Source of the DNA: an uncultured Saccharospirillaceae bacterium | Lineage (GTDB): Bacteria > Pseudomonadota > Gammaproteobacteria > Pseudomonadales > Natronospirillaceae | Length of the DNA: 46,465 nt | NCBI GenBank assembly: GCA_913063165.1 | Contig: CAJXZL010000016.1 | Span: forward strand, 1 to 46,465 | Direction: 5' to 3' | In this document: positions 19,481-29,358 of the stretch, one piece after another | How positions within the stretch are numbered: position 1 is the stretch's first letter | Layout of the letters: each line of letters starts with the position of its first letter | The notes under the pieces: generated by a model | What the model saw: the letters and a program-made list of their open reading frames with translations, nothing else | What the model was told of the DNA's origin: nothing | The model's database searches: none | Program-made: the position numbers and the translations under genes

Positions 19481-19708
19481 CGCCTACCGCCACCGCTTTT
19501 TAAAAATTGGGGTGGCATGCGTTTTTCGGCGAGTTAAACAATGCGATATATCAATATTATCTGGACTGACTAAAAATACCCTATCGGCCCTGATACTGGA
19601 TGTGGCAGGATAAGGTCACTGATGGATGCAGTGGTCCATTACATTGTGTGCGACACGCCCCGCTTGATAGCTCCATAAAAGGCAGGCTTGTATCCATATA
19701 GAACCATT

Positions 19709-19737
19709 TTGCTAAACACGTAACCGTTCAATAATAA
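19709..19737 (+). promoter_or_regulatory. Putative pntAB promoter
   Basis: TTGCTA (19709-19714) and TAATAA (19732-19737) with a 17-bp spacer lie 25 bp before the pntA ATG. The transcript would have a very short leader that still includes AAGAGGA. The remaining 19481-19708 gap holds only a weak GCCACC/GGTGGC inverted repeat (19489-19516) after dapD. Confidence 0.45.
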
Positions 19738-19761
19738 CAATCCATAAGAGGATGCGAATAC

Positions 19762-21312
19762 ATGAAAATCGCAATTCCAAAAGAGTCTAATGTTCTAGAA
19801 CACCGCGTTGCAGCAACCCCGGCAAGTGTCGAAAAATTGATCAAGCTGGGTTTCACCGTTTCAGTCGAGACGGGTGCTGGTAAAAGTTCCAATTTCACCG
19901 ATGATGCTTACCAAGCGGTAGGTGCCGACATCGTATCCGATAAAAAGTCGATTTTCGGAGCGACCGACATCCTGTTAAAGGTTCTTGCACCTAATCCTGA
20001 AGAAATCGCCTTAATTGCGCCAAAAACCACTTTGATTAGCTTTTTATGGCCCGCTCAAAATCCCGCCTTGCTGACAGAACTGTCAGAAAAGTCGATTAAT
20101 GCGTTGGCGATGGATTCCGTGCCACGTATTTCACGCGCACAAAAGATGGACGCACTGTCATCGCAGGCCAACATCGGTGGTTACCGCGCTGTTATCGAAG
20201 CCGCCCACCATTTTGGTCGTTTTTTAAATGGCCAAATTACGGCTGCAGGCAAGATTCCACCCGCCAAAATTTTGGTCATTGGCGCCGGTGTAGCAGGCTT
20301 ATCTGCTGTTGGTACAGCCAAGAGCATGGGTGCTATTGTTCGGGCTTTTGATACCCGTCCAGTGGTGCAAGAGCAAGTCGAATCTATGGGTGGCGAATTC
20401 TTAACCGTTGAGATTGAAGAAGACGGTTCGGGCACTGGCGGTTATGCCAAAGAGATGTCTCAAGAATTTATTGACGCTGAAATGGCGTTATTTAGAGAAC
20501 AAGCCAAAGAAGTCGACATTGTTATCACCACCGCATTGATTCCAGGAAAGCCAGCACCGCGCTTGTGGCTGAAAGACATGGTTGAACTCATGAAAGAAGG
20601 TTCCGTCATTGTTGACCTCGCTGGCGAGCAGGGCGGTAACTGCGAATTAACAGTGGCGAATGAAGTTGTCACCGCACATGGCGTCACGATCATTGGTTAT
20701 ACCAATCTGCCATCGCGTTTACCCACTCAAGCATCAACGTTATATGCGCAGAACTTGGTGCATCTATTAACCGACATGACGCCTGAGAAAGACGGCAACA
20801 TGGTTATTAATATGGATGATGAAGTCATTCGTGGTGCCACCGTGACAAACGAAGGGGCTATTAGCTGGCCTCCTCCAGCGCCGGTGCTTTCTGCAGCACC
20901 CCCTGCCCCTAAAAAAGCCGTAGCACCACCAGTAAAGGTCGAAAAGAAAAAGACCTCAGGCACGCAAATCGCCATTTATTGGCTGATTGCCGGTCTGGCT
21001 TTGCTCGGGTTAGGTAATGTGGCACCTCAGGAGTTTGTCGCACACTTCACCGTCTTTGTTTTGGCCATTTTCATTGGTTGGCAGGTGATTTGGAATGTCT
21101 CCCACTCGCTACATACACCTTTAATGAGTGTGACCAACGCCATTTCGGGCATTATCGTGGTCGGTGCTCTGCTTCAAATTAGCAGCGGTGACACATTGGG
21201 CGGCTCGACACTGGTCAGTGCATTAGCATTTATCAGCGTACTAGTAGCTTCTATTAATATTGCAGGCGGATTTTTTGTTACCCACCGCATGCTTAAAATG
21301 TTTAGACGATAG
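19762..21312 (+). CDS. pntA: NAD(P) transhydrogenase, alpha subunit (one-piece)
   Basis: PntAB uses the proton gradient to reduce NADP+ with NADH in the inner membrane, a main NADPH source. The 516-residue PntA contains the soluble NAD-binding domain I (about 1-380; [10 protein letters not shown] start; Rossmann motif [20 protein letters not shown]). A Pro/Ala/Lys-rich linker (about 372-393) follows, then three to four membrane helices (about 400-510). It is fused as in E. coli, not split into PntAA/PntAB as in Alphaproteobacteria. pntB follows 11 bp later. Confidence 0.97.
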   Translation: MKIAIPKESNVLEHRVAATPASVEKLIKLGFTVSVETGAGKSSNFTDDAYQAVGADIVSDKKSIFGATDILLKVLAPNPEEIALIAPKTTLISFLWPAQNPALLTELSEKSINALAMDSVPRISRAQKMDALSSQANIGGYRAVIEAAHHFGRFLNGQITAAGKIPPAKILVIGAGVAGLSAVGTAKSMGAIVRAFDTRPVVQEQVESMGGEFLTVEIEEDGSGTGGYAKEMSQEFIDAEMALFREQAKEVDIVITTALIPGKPAPRLWLKDMVELMKEGSVIVDLAGEQGGNCELTVANEVVTAHGVTIIGYTNLPSRLPTQASTLYAQNLVHLLTDMTPEKDGNMVINMDDEVIRGATVTNEGAISWPPPAPVLSAAPPAPKKAVAPPVKVEKKKTSGTQIAIYWLIAGLALLGLGNVAPQEFVAHFTVFVLAIFIGWQVIWNVSHSLHTPLMSVTNAISGIIVVGALLQISSGDTLGGSTLVSALAFISVLVASINIAGGFFVTHRMLKMFRR

Positions 21313-21323
21313 GGAGTAATAAC

Positions 21324-22718
21324 ATGACGGGTATGATTACCATGGCCTATCTATTGGCCGCCATTATGTTCATTCTCAGCCTATCCGGTCTGAGCTCACA
21401 AGAAACTGCTAAACGCGGTAATTACTACGGCATCGCCGGTATGACCATCGCCATTGTCGCGACGATCGCCAGCTCGATGGTGCATGCTTACGGCCTCATT
21501 GCCCTAGCAATGGGTATTGGCGCAGTCATAGGCTTGTTTTTGGCAAAGCGGGTTGAAATGACCTCCATGCCTGAATTGGTTGCCATGCTGCACAGCTTTG
21601 TTGGTCTTGCTGCCGTTTTGATTGGTTGGGGCGGTTATCTAGAAGCCAGTGCGCTCATGGGTACCGAGTTAGTCATTCATAACATCGAAATCTACTTGGG
21701 TATTTTCATTGGTGCAGTGACCCTGTCGGGTTCATTGGTTGCCTTTGCAAAACTCAAAGGTTTGGTGTCGGGCAGCCCACTAACCCTGCCAGGTCGTCAT
21801 TGGATGAATGGCGCAGCCATTTTGATCTCAGTGATCCTATTGGTGATGTTCGTTAAGGCAGGTCACGGTGGCTCAACTGCTACCATGCTAATGATCATGA
21901 CCTTGATCTCATTGGCATTGGGTGTGCATCTGGTCGCTGCCATTGGCGGTGCCGATATGCCAGTGGTAGTGTCCATGCTGAACTCCTATTCAGGTTGGGC
22001 AGCAGCAGCGACAGGCTTTATGCTTGGCAACGATCTATTGATTGTAACTGGTGCATTGGTCGGTTCTTCCGGTGCCATCCTCAGTTTGATTATGTGTCGT
22101 GGTATGAATCGCTCATTTATCAGTGTGATCATGGGTGGCTTTGGTACAGATTCCGGTGCCGTTGCTGATAGTGATGACGGTCCACAGGGAGACCCACTGT
22201 TCCTCTCACACCAAGAAGTGGCTGAGGAATTGGAAGACGCTGACTCGATCATTATCGTACCTGGTTACGGCATGGCAGTTGCTCATGCACAACAGGCGGT
22301 CAGTGAGCTCACTGAAACCCTAAGAAAGAAGGGCAAGACGGTGCGATTCGGTATACACCCTGTCGCGGGTCGTCTACCTGGTCACATGAACGTATTGTTG
22401 GCTGAAGCAAATGTACCCTATGACATCGTGTTGGAAATGGATGAGTTGAACGATGACTTCCCAACCACCGACATGGCTTTGGTTATTGGTGCAAATGACA
22501 CGGTAAACCCTGATGCAGTCGAAAAGCCAAGCTCACCTATTGCTGGGATGCCGGTGCTAGAAGTGTGGAAAGCCAAGCGTTGCGTAGTCATGAAGCGCTC
22601 GATGGCCAGTGGCTATGCAGGGGTTGCAAATCCATTGTTCTTTAAAGAAAACAGCCGCATGTTATTTGGAGACGCCAAAGACAGCGTCCAAGAGATTCTC
22701 AAAAATCTCCCGAAATAA
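21324..22718 (+). CDS. pntB: NAD(P) transhydrogenase, beta subunit
   Basis: PntB carries most of the proton-translocating membrane domain and the NADP(H)-binding domain III. The 464-residue product has about nine hydrophobic segments (residues 3-265). A hydrophilic linker follows, then domain III with the NADP motif [39 protein letters not shown] and the late [10 protein letters not shown], all diagnostic. GGGAG precedes the ATG. A strong terminator follows the stop. Confidence 0.97.
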   Translation: MTGMITMAYLLAAIMFILSLSGLSSQETAKRGNYYGIAGMTIAIVATIASSMVHAYGLIALAMGIGAVIGLFLAKRVEMTSMPELVAMLHSFVGLAAVLIGWGGYLEASALMGTELVIHNIEIYLGIFIGAVTLSGSLVAFAKLKGLVSGSPLTLPGRHWMNGAAILISVILLVMFVKAGHGGSTATMLMIMTLISLALGVHLVAAIGGADMPVVVSMLNSYSGWAAAATGFMLGNDLLIVTGALVGSSGAILSLIMCRGMNRSFISVIMGGFGTDSGAVADSDDGPQGDPLFLSHQEVAEELEDADSIIIVPGYGMAVAHAQQAVSELTETLRKKGKTVRFGIHPVAGRLPGHMNVLLAEANVPYDIVLEMDELNDDFPTTDMALVIGANDTVNPDAVEKPSSPIAGMPVLEVWKAKRCVVMKRSMASGYAGVANPLFFKENSRMLFGDAKDSVQEILKNLPK

Positions 22719-22729
22719 CCCCCACCGAA

Positions 22730-22753
22730 GGCCGCATCAGCGGCCTTTTTTTT
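22730..22753 (+). terminator. Rho-independent terminator after pntB
   Basis: GGCCGC (22730-22735) and GCGGCC (22740-22745) form a perfect 6-bp GC stem with an ATCA loop, followed by eight T residues. It starts 12 bp after the pntB stop. Confidence 0.95.
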
Positions 22754-22854
22754 ACCTTAGTTTTGACACCCACCTTTGCTGGCAAACCACCTTTGCTGTA
22801 TTTGCGTGATGAAATCAGTCACTATCGCTAACAATCACTCTACGCTGTGCTGCT

Positions 22855-23427
22855 ATGAATTTTTTAGGTCACCTCTATTTGGCTTCGCTCCACCAGCATT
22901 CATTGCTGGGTAGCATTCTGCCAGATTTGTGCAAACCGCATGATTGGAAAACCCTTTCGGGCCCTATTGTGGCAGGCTGTCACATGCACCAACGGGTGGA
23001 CCGGTTGACTGACGCACATCCTGACTTTATTGCATTAAAAAGCACAGTGACCAAAGAACGACGCAGGTTTTCAGGGATTATCCTCGATGTCACGCTTGAT
23101 CATTATTTGGCCGCAAACTGGTCACAGTGGCATGACCGCCCATTGCGCGCATTCGCCGATGCGTGCTATGAGCAATTATTGGTTGAGGTGGTTGACGCGC
23201 CGGCCTCAGCCCAACGTGTTATTCAACACATGACGCAACACGACTGGCTTTACCACTATCGTCAGGTACAGGGCATTGCCGCTGCGTTTGAAGGCTTGTC
23301 TCGTCGGTTTCGATTTGAAAATCCCCTAGCAGGATCGGAACAGGAATGGCATAGCCAATCGGCACTGTGGGCACCCGCCTTTGAAAAAATATTGGGAGAT
23401 ATCCGTGTTCATGACTTCACACAATGA
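22855..23427 (+). CDS. acpH: ACP phosphodiesterase (DUF479 family)
   Basis: AcpH-type enzymes remove the 4'-phosphopantetheine arm from acyl carrier protein using a metal-dependent HD-like fold. The 190-residue protein matches the family from its first residues: MNFLGHLYLA with H6, LLGSILPD with D24, VAGCHMHQRVDRLTDAHP, and ILDVTLDHYLAANW carrying the metal-binding His/Asp residues. It lies alone between the pntB terminator and a secreted protein. No strong ribosome-binding site is visible before the ATG. Confidence 0.9.
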   Translation: MNFLGHLYLASLHQHSLLGSILPDLCKPHDWKTLSGPIVAGCHMHQRVDRLTDAHPDFIALKSTVTKERRRFSGIILDVTLDHYLAANWSQWHDRPLRAFADACYEQLLVEVVDAPASAQRVIQHMTQHDWLYHYRQVQGIAAAFEGLSRRFRFENPLAGSEQEWHSQSALWAPAFEKILGDIRVHDFTQ

Positions 23428-23490
23428 AGCCACTACTTTAATAGCCTTTCGTTAGTGACAATCAGGCTCAGTTAGTGGACGATATGCGCT

Positions 23491-24321
23491 ATGGCATTCA
23501 CTCTATTTCACTCAGGTACGCAATTGAGCGGTCGATTCACCAACGCACTGTTGGCCGTATTACTGTGGGTACTGGTTTCGCCACAGACCCTAGCTGAAAC
23601 GCGGGTCTGTGATGCCGATGCCAAAGAGACTGTGCGCAAAAAATACGGTGTTGGTACATTCAATAAGATTGATATTCGGGGTAATTTTTTACTTGAACTG
23701 TCACAAGGCCCTGAATATTCGCTAGAAATTGAGGCGCTACCAGAAACGCTGTCAGAAATTTATTTTCGTTCGAACAATGATCGATTGCGGATGCACGCGG
23801 GAGACTGCCGTTCAAGCCGTTTTATCGTGCGATTGACGATGCCTGAAATCGTTGAGTTGGACTTAGAAGGTGAGTTCAATATCATCACCAAGACGCCCCT
23901 CACCTCTCCTCGAATCAAAATTGACGTCAGCACCTTTGCGCGGGGCAAGATGACCTTTGATAGCAAGTGGGTAGACGTCAACATGACAGGTAACAGTATT
24001 CTAGAATTCTTTGGGCAGACCAACCATTTGGCGTTATCGGTTTTGGGGAATGGCAGCTTGGACGCCACCAACATGCTCGCCCAAACAGCCATCGTCAACG
24101 CCTGGGGCAATGGCATTGAAACTGTTCGGGTCAGTGATTTCTTAAAGGTCATCGCACAGGGCAATGCGCTCATTCAATATTACGGCGACCCTGTGGTTGA
24201 ATCTCAAATTCGTAACAACGCCTATATCCGCGCCATTGAAACCCGTCATACCAGCTTTCCTTCGGCAGACAGAGAAGTATCAGCACCCGATGCTGGCTCG
24301 CCAACCAACACCTCACCCTGA
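23491..24321 (+). CDS. Secreted DUF2807 (GIN-domain) protein
   Basis: A 276-residue protein with a long signal peptide (hydrophobic stretch 19-35, cleavage likely after TLA at 35). Its body resembles the DUF2807 'GIN' beta-helix domain: FNKIDIRGNFLLELSQG, then repeating short beta-strands such as GNSILEF, GNGSLDA, GNALIQY and NNAYIRA. Such domains are found on exported proteins of unknown function. Two cysteines (near 39 and 108) could pair in the periplasm. The last 76 bp overlap the 3' end of the ABC transporter on the opposite strand, and the tail there (TSFPSADREVSAPDAGSPT) is low in structure. Family call moderately sure, function unknown. Confidence 0.75.
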   Translation: MAFTLFHSGTQLSGRFTNALLAVLLWVLVSPQTLAETRVCDADAKETVRKKYGVGTFNKIDIRGNFLLELSQGPEYSLEIEALPETLSEIYFRSNNDRLRMHAGDCRSSRFIVRLTMPEIVELDLEGEFNIITKTPLTSPRIKIDVSTFARGKMTFDSKWVDVNMTGNSILEFFGQTNHLALSVLGNGSLDATNMLAQTAIVNAWGNGIETVRVSDFLKVIAQGNALIQYYGDPVVESQIRNNAYIRAIETRHTSFPSADREVSAPDAGSPTNTSP

Positions 24322-26069
24322 TTGAACTGTAGCTCTGCCAAACGCTGATAGAGCCCTGATTGGTGAATCAGCACATCGTGACGTCCCTCTGCCAAAATTT
24401 TGCCCTGATCCATCACCACAATACGATCGGCATTGACTACTGTTGCCAATCGGTGCGCAATGATGATGGTGGTCCGGTTGCTCATTAGTTTTTCAAGGGC
24501 TTGCTGCACCTGATACTCACTTTCAGCGTCCAATGCCGACGTGGCTTCATCCAACAGCAATATTTCAGGATTGTTTAGGATCGCCCGCGCAATCACAATG
24601 CGCTGCTTTTGACCGCCACTTAAGCGAATGCCATTCTCGCCCAAATAACTGCTATAACCTTCAGGCAATGCCAAGATAAACTCGTGGGCATTGGCCGCCT
24701 CGGCCGCGGCATAGACTTCTTCATCAGTCGCATCTAATTTGCCATACCGAATATTAGTGAACACGTCCGAGCTGAACAATACCGGCTGTTGTGGCACCAA
24801 GGCCATGACTTTTCGGAGCGTCCACAATTTCAGCTCTCGAATGTCTCGTCCCTGGACTGATATCGTCCCTGCCTGCGGATCATAAAATCGCAATAACATT
24901 TCAAAAACGGTGGATTTTCCGGCGCCGCTGGGACCGACCAAAGCGACGGTTTCGCCTTTGGCAACTGAGAAGGTGAGATCATGTAACGCGGATTTATCGG
25001 GTCGACTGGGATAGTTAAAGTAGACACCTTCAAAAACAATATGCTGAGACGCGTCATCATTAAATGCCGACTCAACCGGTGCATCAACGATTAAAGATTC
25101 TTCAGCCATGAGTTCAAGCAGCCGTTCAGTAGCACCGGCCGCACGCTGAAGCTCACCAATGATTTCAGACACCGACGCCACCCCAAAGGCCACCATAATG
25201 GCATAGAATACAAAGGCAGCGAGTTCACCACCGGTCATCCGACCGGTCATGACATCATTACCACCTACCCATACCATCGCCGCAATAGCCGTAAACGCCA
25301 ACAAGATGACAATCGACATCATCAATGAACGTTGTTGAATGCGCTTTTTGGCTACGTTAAAGGCTTTTTCTACTTCGCCGGAAAATGCCTGCAGCTCAAA
25401 CAATTCTCGGGTGTAGCTTTGTACTGTTTTTATTTGACGGATAATTTCGCCAGCATAGGTACCGACGTCCGCAATGCGGTCCTGACTATCCTTTGACAGT
25501 GTTCTCACTTGTCGGCCGATCACCATGATGGGCACCAACACCAAAGGCACTGCCGCCACCACAATGAGTGTCAACTTAAGATTGGTAATCAACAACATAA
25601 TCGTGGCGCCAATCACCGTCAGCGTCGATCGGAGCGCCAAGCTAAAACTAGAGCCTATAATGGACTGCAATAACGTGGTGTCCGTCGTCAATCGCGACAT
25701 CAATTCACCACTGCGATTCTCTTCAAAATAGCTCGGATGTAAATAAATAATGCGACGGAATACGGCATTTCTTAAATCAGCAATGACCCGCTCACCGAGC
25801 CACGTCATCAAATAGAAACGCGCATAGGTGCCAAAGGCCATCAACACCACCAAGGTCATCACCACTGCCATGGTTTGGTTTAACATGGCAGTCGAACCCG
25901 ATAATAGCCCGTTATCGATGACCATTTTCACACCCTGACCCAGCGCGAGGGTGACCAAAGACGTCAACAGCAAAGCAGCTAAAGCGCCTACTATTTGGAT
26001 TTTATACTGAGCAACATAGGGCCAAATACGTAACAGGCTTTTCATGCCAACATCTTGAGATTGCGCCAT
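24246..26069 (-). CDS. MsbA-related ABC exporter (fused permease and ATPase)
   Basis: A 607-residue half-transporter, six membrane helices (about 20-310) followed by an ATPase domain (about 345-580), that would dimerise in the inner membrane and export lipids or drugs. Visible motifs: Walker A GPSGAGKST, Q-loop LVPQQPVLF, signature LSGGQKQRI, Walker B ILLLDEATSALD and H-loop IIAHRL, all intact. The start at 26069 is chosen because TTTGGAG lies six bases upstream; a TTG further up is rejected. It resembles the MsbA_rel group rather than MsbA itself, and no lpxK or kdsB neighbour supports a lipid A role. The substrate is unknown. It overlaps the convergent DUF2807 gene by 76 bp. Confidence 0.9.
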   Translation of the reverse strand: MAQSQDVGMKSLLRIWPYVAQYKIQIVGALAALLLTSLVTLALGQGVKMVIDNGLLSGSTAMLNQTMAVVMTLVVLMAFGTYARFYLMTWLGERVIADLRNAVFRRIIYLHPSYFEENRSGELMSRLTTDTTLLQSIIGSSFSLALRSTLTVIGATIMLLITNLKLTLIVVAAVPLVLVPIMVIGRQVRTLSKDSQDRIADVGTYAGEIIRQIKTVQSYTRELFELQAFSGEVEKAFNVAKKRIQQRSLMMSIVILLAFTAIAAMVWVGGNDVMTGRMTGGELAAFVFYAIMVAFGVASVSEIIGELQRAAGATERLLELMAEESLIVDAPVESAFNDDASQHIVFEGVYFNYPSRPDKSALHDLTFSVAKGETVALVGPSGAGKSTVFEMLLRFYDPQAGTISVQGRDIRELKLWTLRKVMALVPQQPVLFSSDVFTNIRYGKLDATDEEVYAAAEAANAHEFILALPEGYSSYLGENGIRLSGGQKQRIVIARAILNNPEILLLDEATSALDAESEYQVQQALEKLMSNRTTIIIAHRLATVVNADRIVVMDQGKILAEGRHDVLIHQSGLYQRLAELQFNQGEVLVGEPASGADTSLSAEGKLV

Positions 26070-26216
26070 GGGAAACTCCAAAAAATGTGTGTATTGCTTC
26101 GCGGCAAACAGAAAAGAAGATCACTATCGAGGTCGCAGGGAAAGGATGAAAAAATCCTGCAAGCACACTATAGAACAGCCCAATGACTACCAGCGTCAGA
26201 TTCTGATTATCTAGGT

Positions 26217-26236
26217 GCCATATTACAAAGTATGGC
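26217..26236. promoter_or_regulatory. Inverted repeat upstream of the ABC exporter
   Basis: GCCATA (26217-26222) and TATGGC (26231-26236) surround eight bases, in the 292-bp gap between the exporter and the SnoaL-like gene. A related TGGTATGGTCA follows at about 26244. It could be an operator for the exporter, whose start is about 150 bp away; no clear promoter was found beside it. The gap otherwise shows only a small AGGAT/ATCCT hairpin near 26144-26159. Confidence 0.3.
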
Positions 26237-26361
26237 CAACATTTGGTATGGTCATTACTCGGTATTGACAGGCAGTGCGCAAAGAACAAGCGCCATAACC
26301 GTCACCAAAGTATCTTTTGGGCATCTTGGAGCCATTAATGTCCCCTGACTATTCTATGTCT

Positions 26362-26799
26362 TTAGGGGCTTTCACGGTGAAAAATCGCTTTGGCATCTTC
26401 AAATACCACGGGTACGGATGTATGTTCATGGATGACTCGCAGCTCCCCACCACTGACCTGAAGAATCCAAGAGATACGGTTCTGAATTGAACCCAGCACC
26501 TGACCATCGTCCGATACATTTGAATAGGTTGCAAAGGCGGTCATCGACCCAAATCCACCATCACCCATGATTTTAACGTCATCAAAACGCACGCTCACAG
26601 ATTCATTGCGAAGCGAGCTAAACCAATTTTCAATCGACACACGCCATGCAGCTGCACCTTCGTACATCCATTCTGCCCAAGCATCAAATATTCTGACTTC
26701 TGGGTCGTACAGACACATAAAAGCATCTAGGTCCCTTGCGAGGACTGCAGACTCATAGGTTTCTAGGGCCATCAACACCTGCTTGTTTGTGTCACTCAC
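26362..26799 (-). CDS. SnoaL-like / DUF4440-type small protein
   Basis: A 145-residue protein whose pattern fits the NTF2-like SnoaL fold: an N-terminal helix (LMALETYESAVLARDLDAF), CLYDPEVRIFDAW, then alternating strands (VSVRFDDVKIMGDGG, GSMTAFATYS, NRISWILQVSGGELRVIHEHTSVP). The last strand pair with HEHTS is typical of the family. Start is GTG, supported by CGGAGA seven bases upstream. Members include isomerases, hydrolases and stress-related binding proteins, so no reaction can be given. It stands alone, with gaps of about 250-290 bp on both sides. Confidence 0.75.
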   Translation of the reverse strand: MSDTNKQVLMALETYESAVLARDLDAFMCLYDPEVRIFDAWAEWMYEGAAAWRVSIENWFSSLRNESVSVRFDDVKIMGDGGFGSMTAFATYSNVSDDGQVLGSIQNRISWILQVSGGELRVIHEHTSVPVVFEDAKAIFHRESP

Positions 26800-26995
26800 T
26801 GTAAGTCTCCGAGAAAAATGTATTTAATAGGGAGTGGCATCACCCACCCAGCATTTCCTGTTCTATTCAAGACTGGCTATTCATTCCTAGCCTACTGGAT
26901 ATGCAGGTTGTTTTCTGACGATACGTCAGGACCGTTAAGATTAATAGGACAAGGCAATGTTTGCCCTAATGGATTCGCTAATCAAAAATAATGCG

Positions 26996-27041
26996 CAAAA
27001 AACCGTGCAATCAATTGGCTTATTGCAAACAGTTGCACGGT
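26996..27041 (-). terminator. Terminator after the CPBP protease gene
   Basis: ACCGTGCAA (27002-27010) and TTGCACGGT (27033-27041) make a perfect 9-bp stem with a 22-base loop. On minus it is followed by a T6 run (26997-27002). It begins 13 bp after the CPBP stop. Confidence 0.8.
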
Positions 27042-27053
27042 GAGCAACATGGC

Positions 27054-27881
27054 TTACACGTGGGGTGGAATGACTGGTTCTCGTTCAGACCTGACCAATG
27101 TTTTACTTCCAAACTGCCAAATAATATAGGCCACTAGTACAAAATAGAGCGCGAATAATATCAGAGAAGCAGTATCCGATTTTAAGGCTGGAATCACCCA
27201 ATTGGACCAATTAAACATGGCGTGTCCCAGCATGGCGGCAAAAATACTGCCTTTTGTATTCGCATAGAACCACGCCAAAATAATACCGACGAGAATGGTG
27301 GTGAGTAACAATCCCCAAATGGGGCGGTTGTAGTAATCCTCGGCACGCGAAACAAAGAACAGGGGTAAATGCCAAAGTCCCCACATAACACCGGCAATAA
27401 CAGCTGCAATCAGCGCATCATAACTTTTTCTCAAGTTCTCAAAGGCAAAACCGCGCCAGCCGAATTCTTCCTGTAACGGGCCCGTCAAAAAGAATATATA
27501 AACGAGGGCAAAAGGTAAGGCGATCGGTTGCGCCAGCGCTGGAAATTCTGGAAGAGGCGCGCCAAACAGAGTTGATATCGCTAATGATCCGCCAATTAAT
27601 ACCGGGAAGGTTAATAAAATGATCCACCACCATTTTCCAAGGCGCACCATGAATCCACGCTTTAGCAGTGCCTTTACTCCGGCACCTTTCTGGTAAATGA
27701 AAGTGGTTACAATAGCCCCAATAAGCGGCCCCCACGCCCCAACATTGAGTGCCAGAAAATCTTTCACACCTTCCGGTGCATCTACAATATTTTGTGCGAT
27801 CAAGGCATCAGGCACCCAGAATAGCCAGGAAAAACCAAAGGTAATGAGGACAAAGACCCAAATACTGCTGTTCAATTTCAT
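27054..27881 (-). CDS. CPBP-family intramembrane metalloprotease (Abi/CAAX-like)
   Basis: A 275-residue, mostly hydrophobic protein with about seven to eight membrane segments. The family motifs are present: QEEFGWRG (E138, E139, R143), then WGLWHLPLFF (H171), and GHAMFNWSN towards the C-terminus. These place metal-site Glu and His residues in the membrane as in eukaryotic Rce1. Bacterial members serve in peptide maturation, immunity to bacteriocins or unknown roles, and no precursor peptide is visible next to it. ATG at 27881 was chosen over a GTG two codons earlier, since GGGAG lies ten bases from the ATG and only four from the GTG. It has its own terminator. Confidence 0.88.
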   Translation of the reverse strand: MKLNSSIWVFVLITFGFSWLFWVPDALIAQNIVDAPEGVKDFLALNVGAWGPLIGAIVTTFIYQKGAGVKALLKRGFMVRLGKWWWIILLTFPVLIGGSLAISTLFGAPLPEFPALAQPIALPFALVYIFFLTGPLQEEFGWRGFAFENLRKSYDALIAAVIAGVMWGLWHLPLFFVSRAEDYYNRPIWGLLLTTILVGIILAWFYANTKGSIFAAMLGHAMFNWSNWVIPALKSDTASLILFALYFVLVAYIIWQFGSKTLVRSEREPVIPPHV

Positions 27882-28410
27882 AATCACTTAACTCCCTTCT
27901 AGCTGTCACCTAAAAGCCAAAGATAAGGAACGCGGAATTCACAATAATAAACACAGATCAATCTGCCTCCGCGTCAGCTCAGTTGCCTTTTTAGGGTGCA
28001 ATAATTTTTATTATTGTAAAGGCCAACAGATTCAATCTCTGTGGGGAGCGTAGACCAGTGTGGCAATTATGGCGAATCGCCCGTCCTGAACACATCCTGA
28101 AGGGTCTCGTTCACAGGCAAATCACGGGTGTTTTTTGGCACATAGTAGCCAATAGGAATCGTAGGTATTAGGCGTTAAGCAGGTGGTCAATCAGGATGCT
28201 CGCCAATCACAGAGTATATGTAAAGATGCCCACTGTTTTGAGAGCATCGATACCGTAGATACCATCTATATATACCATCTATACCATCGGACAATCACTG
28301 GCACAGCCGCACAGCAGTAACTTTGGTTACAGAAACCCTCAAGCTTGTCAGCGCCATAAAATGCCTAAAGGTGGCAATGCCATCCAAACGATTCTGGCAG
28401 CAGGTGATGT
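27882..28410. other. Gene-free gap with nested stem-loop and short repeats
   Basis: I find no supportable gene in this 529-bp stretch. It holds two structures. At 27982-28027 outer arms GTTGCCTTT/AAAGGCCAAC (one base bulged) enclose an inner CAATAAT/ATTATTG hairpin with a T4 loop. At 28249-28290 there are imperfect direct copies of ATACCATCTAT. A short open frame (28259-28432) has no Met until its last 18 codons and is not called. The gap lies between the CPBP gene start and the ghrA 3' end, both on minus, so it should contain the CPBP promoter; none stands out. Confidence 0.5.
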
Positions 28411-29358
28411 TTAATAACCCAAGGCCATGTCAATGCCATATAAAATTGGCTTTCCATTGTCGCGACGCCTTTGGTTTTCTGCAAAAACTGCTACCACCTG
28501 CTCGATGTTGGTGATACTGGCAATGTGGGGCGTTAGGACCAATTTCGGGTGAAGCCAAGCAGGATGGTCAGCAGCCAAGGGTTCGCGTTCGAAAACATCT
28601 AAAACGGCTTTTCTCAGTAAGCCCTGATCTAGCTGGCCAATCAATGCCGTAGTATCTACGGTAGCGCCTCTGCCTACATTGATGAAACAACAATCGGGTG
28701 TCATTTTGCCCATCAAGTGAGCGTTCACTAACTGCCGCGTGTCGGGCGTTAGTGGCAAGATATTGACCACATAATCCATATGCGCCAATGACGACTGCAG
28801 CGCGTCTAAACCCGACAGCGTTGGATACCCTGTATGTGGTTTTGGCGTTCGAGACCAGCCAGTTACCTGGTAGCCCAGTCCCAACAAATCATCAGCCACT
28901 TTTTGTCCAATAGTACCCAAACCCATCACAAGCACCCGATTACCTTCTCGCGGGACATGTGGCCGCCACACCGACTGACGTTGCTGATCGGCATAACTTG
29001 TAGCGTGCAATTGATCATTTAGAATCTGATTGATGACATAATGTGACATGTTTTCGCTCAAACTAGGATCGACAAACCTTGCCACAGACATCCGTGATAA
29101 CTGATCCCAATAGGGCAGAAGGTGATCTACCCCTGCGCCATAACTCTGAACAAAATCCAATTTGGGCATGAGTGCTAATAACTTTGGGTCGGGATTCCAT
29201 ACCAATAAAGCGGTCGCTTTTGCGAGCACCTTGTCATCCGTGCAGTCTGGGAAGGATACGATGTGCGCTTCTGGAAATTGCGCCTGCATTGCCCGTTTGG
29301 CAGCTGCATTGCGTGCTGCGTCTGCCAAGGCGACAACAAAAACCGCTCGGTCACTCAT
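28411..29358 (-). CDS. ghrA: Glyoxylate/hydroxypyruvate reductase A-like dehydrogenase
   Basis: A 315-residue D-2-hydroxyacid dehydrogenase of the GhrA type, which reduces glyoxylate or hydroxypyruvate with NADPH in the cytoplasm. The Rossmann motif VMGLGTIGQKVADDLLGLGY is followed by the NADP-preferring WSRTPK. The catalytic Arg lies in NVGRGATVD, Glu in LDVFEREPL and His in LTPHIASIT. It overlaps the upstream elaA-like gene by eight bases. The substrate is inferred from family resemblance only. Confidence 0.9.
   Translation of the reverse strand: MSDRAVFVVALADAARNAAAKRAMQAQFPEAHIVSFPDCTDDKVLAKATALLVWNPDPKLLALMPKLDFVQSYGAGVDHLLPYWDQLSRMSVARFVDPSLSENMSHYVINQILNDQLHATSYADQQRQSVWRPHVPREGNRVLVMGLGTIGQKVADDLLGLGYQVTGWSRTPKPHTGYPTLSGLDALQSSLAHMDYVVNILPLTPDTRQLVNAHLMGKMTPDCCFINVGRGATVDTTALIGQLDQGLLRKAVLDVFEREPLAADHPAWLHPKLVLTPHIASITNIEQVVAVFAENQRRRDNGKPILYGIDMALGY

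Noticed and set aside
19489-19516. Terminator after dapD from GCCACC/GGTGGC
   Set aside because: The loop is 16 bases and the T-run lies five bases away; too weak to call.
24246-26069. True MsbA lipid A flippase
   Set aside because: The translation resembles the MsbA-related exporter group, and lpxK, the usual msbA partner, is not adjacent.
28259-28432. Short open frame running into the ghrA 3' end
   Set aside because: No start codon until its last 18 codons and no recognisable protein.
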